From Rickettsiales bacterium (GTDB taxonomy: Bacteria > Pseudomonadota > Alphaproteobacteria > Rs-D84 > CACZYB01), in NCBI GenBank assembly GCA_031263095.1, contig JAISGI010000018.1, positions 1 to 38,111 of the forward strand: a stretch of 38,111 bases of DNA. Reading direction: 5' to 3'. The notes beneath the pieces were generated by a model. That model was not told where the DNA came from and did not search any database. It saw only the letters and a list, made by a program, of their open reading frames with translations. A program made the position numbers and the translations under genes. Below, piece by piece: positions 33,154-38,111 of the stretch. Within the stretch, counting starts at the first letter, position 1, and each line of letters opens with the position of its first letter.

Positions 33154-33717
33154 TTAGAAATTATAGCGGTATCCTATGCCAATCTCGTTTATGCACCTGT
33201 CGAAATTCAGGCCAAGGACGAAACTGTTATAGTCCGTGCGCTTGTACGAGATTTGCACGTCCGACCGCTCGTTGAAATGCAATACTCCGGCAAGGATGAA
33301 AGAGCTTGTTGCAATGGAATCCCCGCTTGCCCCGTCGATTGAGTTGCGGACGCTTCCGGCGGAAATTCCGGCCTCTACGTCAAGGTTGACATAGTTCGTG
33401 GGTATTATTCCCATGACGATAAGGGCAAGCTGGGACGTTGTTATGTCCGCGCCAGACCCCTCGTGCATCATGTTGTTCCCGCCGCCGTTATAGCCGAGCC
33501 CGATTCTAAAGTACTTGTCGATATTCACGCCGCCCTCGAGGGATATGGTGGGCATCGAGCCGGAAATGCGCGACTTGTACGCGCTTACGTTCCACATCTG
33601 CTGGGCGTACCCTATTCCGGCATAGGGCCTTATGTCCGCGGTTATCGCCGCCCGGACATGGCAAAACGGTATGACGGCCAAGATAAGACTTGCCGCCGAA
33701 AGCGATATGAATTTCAT
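33154..33717 (-). CDS. Small outer-membrane beta-barrel protein
   Basis: The 187-residue product has a signal peptide (MKFISLSAASLILAVIPFCHVRA) and a mature part of alternating strands of the OmpA-N/OmpW-size class. It starts ITADIRPYAGIGYAQQMW and ends GIGYRYNF, with a C-terminal Phe suited to BAM recognition. About eight strands can be traced. The function is unknown; pore, adhesin and structural roles are all possible. AAGGAGGAAT precedes the ATG. Its promoter overlaps that of the divergent DNA glycosylase gene. Confidence 0.82.
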   Translation of the reverse strand: MKFISLSAASLILAVIPFCHVRAAITADIRPYAGIGYAQQMWNVSAYKSRISGSMPTISLEGGVNIDKYFRIGLGYNGGGNNMMHEGSGADITTSQLALIVMGIIPTNYVNLDVEAGISAGSVRNSIDGASGDSIATSSFILAGVLHFNERSDVQISYKRTDYNSFVLGLNFDRCINEIGIGYRYNF

Positions 33718-33743
33718 TCTAATTCCTCCTTGTGTGCAAGGTT

Positions 33744-33772
33744 ATTATAAGTTATTTCTTGCAAGCGCGCAA
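33744..33772 (-). promoter_or_regulatory. Promoter of the beta-barrel gene
   Basis: TTGCGC (33767-33772), 17-nt spacer and TATAAT (33744-33749) on the minus strand. It shares DNA with the glycosylase promoter. Confidence 0.7.
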
Positions 33773-33787
33773 CGGTTTTTGTAAAAT
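33759..33787 (+). promoter_or_regulatory. Promoter of the DNA glycosylase (leaderless)
   Basis: TTGCAA (33759-33764), 17-nt spacer and TAAAAT (33782-33787), then 7 nt of T to the ATG at 33795. Confidence 0.68.
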
Positions 33788-33794
33788 TTTTTTT

Positions 33795-34370
33795 ATGACA
33801 AGCCGCCTCGCCCAAGGTTTTTACGACCACGACCCGTTCGACATAGCCCGCGCTCTCTTGGGCTGCCTGCTCTGCACGAACCTTGACGGCCGCACGGCGA
33901 AAGGCCGCATAGCCGAGCTCGAGGTCTACCTCGGCGGCCATGACAAGGCCTCGCACACCTACGGCTTCCGCCGCACCGCCCGCACCGAGATAACGTTCCA
34001 CGGCCCGAACCTGGCCTACATATTCGGTATCTATGGCAAGTACTTCCAGTTTTGTATCACAATCGGAAACGCCGGCGCCATATTGGTAAGGGCGCTCGAG
34101 CCGGTCGAGGGAATAGAGTTGATGGCCGACCGCCGCCGTTTTTCTTCTGTCATTCCCGCGAAGGCGGGAAACTTGACCGACGGCCCCGGCCGCCTGTGCC
34201 AGGCATTGGGTATCACGCGCGAGCTTTATGGCGAGGATTTAAGCGGCGACAGGATATGGCTCGAGCCGAGCGCCGCACTCCCAAGCGGCATAGAAACCGC
34301 CAAAAGGATAGGCATAGGCTACGCCGAAGAATACGCGGACAAGCCCTGGCGCTTCATCGCGAAATTTTAG
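33795..34370 (+). CDS. Alkyladenine (3-methyladenine) DNA glycosylase
   Basis: This 191-residue protein matches the AAG/MPG family: LGCLLCTNLDG, AELEVYLGGHDKASHTYG with the catalytic Glu, FHGPNLAYIFGIYGKYFQFC, AILVRALEPVEGIELM and GPGRLCQALGI. It removes alkylated purines such as 3-methyladenine and hypoxanthine. The start at 33795 is set by the promoter; the upstream in-frame ATG would place promoter bases inside the gene. A GTCATTCCCGC palindrome is inserted in frame at 34149-34170, encoding SVIPAKAG in the surface loop before LTDGPGRLCQAL. The active-site motifs remain intact, so the enzyme is probably functional. Confidence 0.92.
   Translation: MTSRLAQGFYDHDPFDIARALLGCLLCTNLDGRTAKGRIAELEVYLGGHDKASHTYGFRRTARTEITFHGPNLAYIFGIYGKYFQFCITIGNAGAILVRALEPVEGIELMADRRRFSSVIPAKAGNLTDGPGRLCQALGITRELYGEDLSGDRIWLEPSAALPSGIETAKRIGIGYAEEYADKPWRFIAKF
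34149..34170. repeat. GTCATTCCCGC palindromic repeat inside the glycosylase gene
   Basis: TTCCCGC (34153-34159) pairs with GCGGGAA (34164-34170). It is the same family as the units at 23951, 30391, 30412 and 31633, here within an open reading frame. Confidence 0.8.
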
Positions 34371-34372
34371 AT

Positions 34373-34401
34373 TTGACAACACTTGGGATATTGGGTAATA
34401 T
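34373..34401 (+). promoter_or_regulatory. Promoter of the small lipoprotein
   Basis: TTGACA (34373-34378), 17-nt spacer and TAATAT (34396-34401). Confidence 0.75.
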
Positions 34402-34433
34402 ACACACGGTTCAACCAACCCAGGAGAAAAAAT

Positions 34434-34583
34434 ATGAAGAAACTTCTAGCACTCGCCGCCCTCGTGGCGCTTTCCGGTTGCGGCTCGTTCCGTACCGGCA
34501 AAGGCTCGACCTACTACAATACCTTCTTTGGTATTTCGATAGAGTCCGCCGTCATGGGCGACGGCATCTACCTGAGCAAATAA
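34434..34583 (+). CDS. Very small lipoprotein
   Basis: The 49-residue product begins MKKLLALAALVALSGCGSF with a classic LSGC lipobox. The mature peptide is only ~33 residues and aromatic-rich in the middle (TYYNTFFGISIE). It has its own promoter, an AGGAG ribosome site and a strong terminator, so it is a compact, independently expressed unit. No family is recognised. Small lipoproteins with this layout are often abundant envelope components. Confidence 0.82.
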   Translation: MKKLLALAALVALSGCGSFRTGKGSTYYNTFFGISIESAVMGDGIYLSK

Positions 34584-34601
34584 GCTTGGCGTAGAAACCT
34601 G

Positions 34602-34630
34602 AAAAGCCCCCGGAAACGGGGGCTTTTTTT
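34602..34630 (+). terminator. Strong rho-independent terminator
   Basis: GCCCCCG-GAAA-CGGGGGC stem-loop with A before it and seven T after. It can also serve the bamB operon arriving on the minus strand. Confidence 0.95.
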
Positions 34631-34642
34631 ATAATTTAATAT

Positions 34643-35899
34643 TTATCTCCAGACAATCAGATTCCCGTCCCCTATGACGACCATCTTGTCCCAAACCATT
34701 ATTGGCGAGGAGTCGATTGTGCCCCCGAACGACATCTGTTTCAACAGGGAGCCCGTATAGGGGTCGATGACCACCGCGCTCCCGTTCCCCGCCATGATGA
34801 TAAGCCGGCTGTTGACCAGAAGCGGGTTCATAAGCGCCGCCTTGTCCGCACCCTCAAGCTTCAGCGACCATAAAACGCCGCCGGTAATCGCGTCGATTGC
34901 GCGCACAATCCTGTCCCCGTCCACGTCGAAGATTGTCGAGTTCGAAACCGCGGGCGTCGCCACTCCGCCGTACGCAAGCGACCAAATCTCGCTCCCGTCG
35001 GCAAGCGAAAGGGCCTTCATAACTCCGCCATAGCTCTTGATTATCACCCGGTCAGAGAGAAGCACGGGGTTCGCCACAATGTCGCTCATGTTGTTTATCG
35101 AGGTAAGGCTCTGCCGGTACGCCTGCGCCATCCATAGAAGTTTGCCCGTGGCAAGGTCGATAAGGTGAACCTCTCCGTTCGAGAACGCCGCGACCGCGCG
35201 CCCGTCCGCGCACGCCGGGGTCGAACCCTTGATGAACCCGAACGGATTCTCGAGCGACCGGTGCGTGAATACTTTCTCGCCGGTCGAGGCGGAAAGGACG
35301 ACCAATTCGTCCGCGTCCGTTGCGAACATAAGCCGCCCGTTGCAAACCTTCGCGCCGCTCTTGAGCGTGCCCTTGTATGATTTTTTCCAGATAATCTCGC
35401 CGCTCGCCTTGTCAAGCTTGACCGCAACCGCATCGTTCGTAATCGCGTAAAGATAATCGGAATCAAGCGCAAGCGCGCCGAAAGTCAAAAGCGCCTCCGA
35501 CGAAAGCGTGTTGTTTCTCCAAACCTTCTCGCCCGTCGCAAGCGATATTTTGGCAATGTTGAGGTCGCCGTCGATAGCGTACGCCGCCTCCCTGTCCGCA
35601 ACCGGAGGATATAGGATTAAAGAGGTTTTATTCGACGTGCCGACAGAGGCGGTGAAAAGCGGCTCCATATCCTGCCGCCCGCCAAGGTGCCCCGCAATGT
35701 TCGCATCCGTGCGCGATTCGCTCTCCCACCCGCGCGTGATGATTGGCCGGGCAAGCTTTATCGAACCCGCCTGCGCCCCGCCGCCATCCGCCGCAACAAT
35801 AGGAGCGTTGAAAATCGACACCCTCTCTCCGTCAAGCTTTTTCTTCTCCTCCGCACACGCCGCAAGTATGATAAGCGCGGCGATGACCCCCTTCTTCAT
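34643..35899 (-). CDS. bamB: BamB-like outer-membrane assembly lipoprotein
   Basis: The 418-residue product has a lipoprotein signal (MKKGVIAALIILAAC) and a PQQ-type eight-blade beta-propeller. The blades show repeated ...SGEIIWKKSYKG, ATGKLLWMAQAY, DGSEIWSLAYGG and ITGGVLWSLKLEG units. BamB docks on BamA and helps fold barrel proteins such as the autotransporter in this window. Family members are around 390-450 residues, so it is complete. It follows the yfgM-like gene by 4 bp, the usual pairing. Confidence 0.92.
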   Translation of the reverse strand: MKKGVIAALIILAACAEEKKKLDGERVSIFNAPIVAADGGGAQAGSIKLARPIITRGWESESRTDANIAGHLGGRQDMEPLFTASVGTSNKTSLILYPPVADREAAYAIDGDLNIAKISLATGEKVWRNNTLSSEALLTFGALALDSDYLYAITNDAVAVKLDKASGEIIWKKSYKGTLKSGAKVCNGRLMFATDADELVVLSASTGEKVFTHRSLENPFGFIKGSTPACADGRAVAAFSNGEVHLIDLATGKLLWMAQAYRQSLTSINNMSDIVANPVLLSDRVIIKSYGGVMKALSLADGSEIWSLAYGGVATPAVSNSTIFDVDGDRIVRAIDAITGGVLWSLKLEGADKAALMNPLLVNSRLIIMAGNGSAVVIDPYTGSLLKQMSFGGTIDSSPIMVWDKMVVIGDGNLIVWR

Positions 35900-35903
35900 A
35901 AAT

Positions 35904-36599
35904 CTACTCCCTGTTGTCGCGTATGTAGGATAGCAAAGTGTACGCCTGCGACTTTACCGCCGCCGGCGCCGCCTCGTCCGCCTTTATTTCATCCAAAAGC
36001 CCGCGCGCAAGATCTACATTCCCGCGCCTGGAGAGAAGAAGCGCGCGCGTGAACTTCGCGCTGTAATATAGGGGCGCACGCCGCCCGATTGACTCGAGCG
36101 ATTTAAGTGCTTCCGCATACCCCTCCTCGCTCGCCGTGTATTCCGGAATAAGGGCAAGCTTGACAAGCGCGATGTTCCTGAACTCCCGGTCGGTCGCCCG
36201 CGCCGCAGCTTCTTTAAGCGTGGCAATCGCGTCCTCTTTCTTGCCCGCCTCCACCTCAAGCGCATAGATGTTCTGATACGCAATGTCGCGGTACCCATAC
36301 TCCGCCGCCCGCGCGAAAGTCTTGAGCTGGGCAAGCCTCTCCGCGTCCGGCAGAGCGGTTATCCGCTCGAACTCGAGCGCGTTTTCGGCCGCGATTCGCC
36401 CCTTGCGCGCCTCGATTGCATTATACGTAATCGTCGCGCCAAGCGCCAACGCGATGACGAGGATTATATATAGCTTGTACTTGCGCCAAATGGCAATCGC
36501 ACCCTCCTTGCGCATTTCCTCGGCCACTTCGCGCATGAAAGCGCTCTGCTGCGCGTCCTCGTATTGCTGCTTCAAGGATTTATTGTTTGTCGATGGCAT
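35904..36599 (-). CDS. YfgM-like membrane-anchored tetratricopeptide protein
   Basis: This 231-residue protein has a cytoplasmic N terminus, one membrane helix (~43-64) and periplasmic TPR-like helical pairs (ARAAEYGYRDIAYQNIYALEVEAG, EGYAEALKSLESIG, RRGNVDLARGLLDEI). In enterobacteria YfgM binds the SecYEG translocon and periplasmic chaperones, and its gene precedes bamB, as here. It overlaps the rph 3' end by 20 bp. The rph-yfgM-bamB arrangement suggests one transcript. Confidence 0.85.
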   Translation of the reverse strand: MPSTNNKSLKQQYEDAQQSAFMREVAEEMRKEGAIAIWRKYKLYIILVIALALGATITYNAIEARKGRIAAENALEFERITALPDAERLAQLKTFARAAEYGYRDIAYQNIYALEVEAGKKEDAIATLKEAAARATDREFRNIALVKLALIPEYTASEEGYAEALKSLESIGRRAPLYYSAKFTRALLLSRRGNVDLARGLLDEIKADEAAPAAVKSQAYTLLSYIRDNRE

Positions 36600-37386
36600 T
36601 GAAGTTCTCCTCTTCTTCGGTTTTTTCGGCCTCGGTCTCTGGCTCGGGTTCGGGCGCCGCTGGCGCGTCCTTTATGCCGAGGGCTTTTTTCTGGAGCGAG
36701 CATAGCTCCATGTTTCCCTTTTTTGCAAGCTCCAGAAGCTCGCCGAACTCCTCCTCCGTGAACGGAAGCTTTTCCGCAGTCGCCTGTACCTCGACAAGCC
36801 GCCCGTCGCCAGTTATGACGAAGTTCGCATCCACCTTGGCGTTGCTGTCCTCCTCGAAGTCAAGGTCGAGAAGCATCTCCTCGCCCACAATCCCGCACGA
36901 TACGGCCGAGACAGAATTGACAAGCAGACACTCGCGCGATTTATAGGTTTTCGTAAGCTTGGCAAGAGCAAGATACATCGCCACATACCCGCCGGTAATA
37001 GCAGTCGTGCGCGTTCCCCCGTCCGCCTGCAACACGTCGCAGTCGACTATAACCTGACGCTCGCCAAGCGCGGCAAGGTTCACGCATGTGCGAAGCACCC
37101 GGCCGATAAGGCGCGATATTTCGATTGTGCGCCCGTTGGGGGCGGCCTTGTTCCGCTCGCGCTCGGTGCGGATGTTGGTGGCGCGCGGCAGCATGGAGTA
37201 TTCCGCCGTCACCCACCCCTGGCCCGAGTTCCTTAAAAATGGCGGCACCTTGTTCTCGATTGTCGCGGTGCAAAGCACCTTCGTATCGCCGAATTGGGCA
37301 AGACACGACCCCTCGGCATACTTGTTCACTCCGGGGATAAGGGTTATCTGGCGTATCGCGTTGTTTTTCCGTAAGAGGGCGCGCAT
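36580..37386 (-). CDS. rph: Ribonuclease PH with acidic C-terminal tail
   Basis: This 268-residue phosphorolytic exoribonuclease trims tRNA 3' ends. It aligns from MRALLRKNN, with AEGSCLAQFGDTKVLCTATIENKVPPF, RTERERNKAAPNGRTIEISRLIGR, and DCDVLQADGGTRTTAITGG (phosphate site). The start at 37386 fits the family N terminus, has AAGGA upstream and lies after the promoter; the ATG at 37425 overlaps the -10 box. An extra ~35-residue Glu/Pro-rich acidic tail, absent from typical RNase PH, ends the protein and overlaps the next gene. Confidence 0.94.
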   Translation of the reverse strand: MRALLRKNNAIRQITLIPGVNKYAEGSCLAQFGDTKVLCTATIENKVPPFLRNSGQGWVTAEYSMLPRATNIRTERERNKAAPNGRTIEISRLIGRVLRTCVNLAALGERQVIVDCDVLQADGGTRTTAITGGYVAMYLALAKLTKTYKSRECLLVNSVSAVSCGIVGEEMLLDLDFEEDSNAKVDANFVITGDGRLVEVQATAEKLPFTEEEFGELLELAKKGNMELCSLQKKALGIKDAPAAPEPEPETEAEKTEEEENFNAIDKQ

Positions 37387-37396
37387 TTCGTAATCC

Positions 37397-37425
37397 TTGA
37401 CTTTATGTGCGTTTATTGGTATCAT
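37397..37425 (+). promoter_or_regulatory. Promoter of the DUF4164-like/zapA operon
   Basis: TTGACT (37397-37402), 17-nt spacer and TATCAT (37420-37425). It overlaps the rph -10 by 2 bp. Confidence 0.68.
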
Positions 37426-37451
37426 TCTACACGAATATTTGCAAAAGGCAA
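37424..37451 (-). promoter_or_regulatory. rph promoter
   Basis: TTGCCT (37446-37451), 16-nt spacer and TAGAAT (37424-37429) on the minus strand. The leader is ~28 nt to the ATG at 37386. Confidence 0.6.
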
Positions 37452-37452
37452 G

Positions 37453-37674
37453 ATGAAACAGAATTTGGAAAATTCCCTGTCCGCGCTCGCGTCCGCCGCC
37501 GCAAGGCTCGAATCCGCCGCCACAAGGGTAAAGACGCTCGACGGCAGGAAGACGGCCAGAATCGAACGCGGAGAGGTTGAGCTGTACGAGGCTTCGGCCG
37601 GACTTTCCGATATGAAGGAGCGTATCTCCCGCGCCCGCAAGAAAATCTCCGAAATGGTCGAGGGGATGAAATGA
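37453..37674 (+). CDS. DUF4164-like small coiled-coil protein
   Basis: The 73-residue product (MKQNLENSLSALASAAARLE...MVEGMK) is a near-continuous amphipathic helix with heptad spacing. Its length and position directly before zapA match the DUF4164 proteins of alphaproteobacteria, thought to be ZapB-like partners in Z-ring organisation. The ATG at 37453 is chosen because it lies ~20 nt after the promoter start with AAGGCAAG before it. Its stop overlaps the zapA start as ATGA. Confidence 0.72.
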   Translation: MKQNLENSLSALASAAARLESAATRVKTLDGRKTARIERGEVELYEASAGLSDMKERISRARKKISEMVEGMK

Positions 37675-38006
37675 GCAATGTCAATTTCAGCATAAACGCC
37701 AAGCTGTATTCCGTCGAATGCCCTATGGGGCAGGAGGCTTATATCAAAAGCCTCGCCTCGCTTGTGGACGCAAGGGTCAAAAACCTCGCCCAGGCCTTCC
37801 GCGGCGCCGACGCCGAAACATTGCTCCTTATGGCCGCCGTCATGTCCGCCGGCGAAATCGAGAAACTCAAATTCCGCATAGCCGAATTGGAAACCGCCAA
37901 AAAGGACGGCGCGGGAGTCTTGGAGGACGAACTTGCCGGAGCAATATCGGACATCGCCGCCAAAATCGCCTCCGCCGCCGACAGCCTGGATGAAATCAAG
38001 GAGTAG
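37671..38006 (+). CDS. zapA: Z-ring associated protein ZapA
   Basis: This 111-residue protein has the ZapA fold: an N-terminal strand pair (VNFSINAKLYSVECPMGQEAYI), a helix containing LASLVDARVKNLAQAF, the ETLLLMAAVMSAGEIEKLK helix and a C-terminal coiled coil. ZapA bundles FtsZ filaments. It is translationally coupled to the DUF4164-like gene. Confidence 0.9.
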   Translation: MSNVNFSINAKLYSVECPMGQEAYIKSLASLVDARVKNLAQAFRGADAETLLLMAAVMSAGEIEKLKFRIAELETAKKDGAGVLEDELAGAISDIAAKIASAADSLDEIKE

Positions 38007-38008
38007 AA

Positions 38009-38111
38009 ATGCCACGCACGAAAAAAATCGAACATGTCGAACCCGCACCCGCGCAGAACAAGCCAAGCCGCGCTCCCGCCATCCTTGCCACGCTTTTGTT
38101 CATCGCGCTTG
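38009..38111 (+). CDS. Start of a membrane protein, truncated by the window edge
   Basis: An ATG at 38009, just after GGAG and 2 nt past the zapA stop, opens 34 codons that remain open to the edge. The visible part is a charged, Pro/Ala-rich N terminus followed by a hydrophobic run (ILATLLFIAL) that looks like the beginning of a membrane helix. It is likely cotranscribed with zapA. Too little is present to name it. Confidence 0.6.
   Translation, partial: MPRTKKIEHVEPAPAQNKPSRAPAILATLLFIAL

Overview
The window looks like chromosome from an alphaproteobacterium. The markers are the DUF1013/TrcR cell-cycle regulator next to rpoD, a DUF4164-like protein next to zapA, the alphaproteobacterial form of family-4 uracil-DNA glycosylase, a LpoA-like penicillin-binding protein activator and a comM-type ATPase. 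Moderate-to-high GC housekeeping genes alternate with AT-rich islands, and there are many small lipoproteins and a PMP-type autotransporter. That mix suggests a host- or gut-associated lineage, but the genus cannot be fixed from the sequence alone.

Layout. 1-706: 3' end of an LpoA-like activator. 760-7691 (minus): operon of a 1,918-residue autotransporter, an OmpA-like lipoprotein and a RibD-like reductase. 7838-8749: AT-rich lysine-rich orphan. 8925-9007: tRNA-Leu(CAA). 9109-11745: comM and a secreted Cys-rich protein. 11858-17446 (minus): a small lipoprotein, then a tripartite efflux operon (TolC, MacA-like adaptor, ABC ATPase, small lipoprotein, FtsX-type permease). 17622-19052 (minus): AT-rich orphans. 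19208-22473: truncated dcw cluster mraZ-rsmH-ftsL-ftsI. 22520-27087: mlaE, an orphan M15 peptidase, a 385-nt candidate structured RNA, ruvC, cpoB, a divergent uracil-DNA glycosylase and mlaF. 27155-30334: trcR-rpoD, rpsU, acpP. 30335-31803: a lipoprotein gene bracketed by direct copies of a composite palindromic repeat. 31809-38111: mreB with a DUF167 gene, a small outer-membrane barrel, an alkyladenine glycosylase, a tiny lipoprotein, the operon rph-yfgM-like-bamB, then a DUF4164-like gene, zapA and the start of a membrane protein.

Most genes serve the envelope: septal peptidoglycan synthesis (ftsI, ftsL, zapA, mreB, the LpoA-like protein), outer-membrane assembly and lipid asymmetry (bamB, yfgM-like, mlaE, mlaF, cpoB), export, and surface display. 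The rest cover transcription (rpoD, trcR), translation (rpsU, tRNA) and DNA repair.

Three signals recur. First, good -35/-10 promoters often end only 6-9 nt before the ATG, which predicts leaderless mRNAs for at least nine genes. Second, short palindromes beginning GTCATTCCCGC occur between genes, inside a coding frame, and in the loop of a predicted RNA helix. Third, a four-member family of long, bulged CCTGTGG...CCACAGG hairpins is spread across the window. The strongest candidate for something undescribed is the structured RNA region at 23657-24041.
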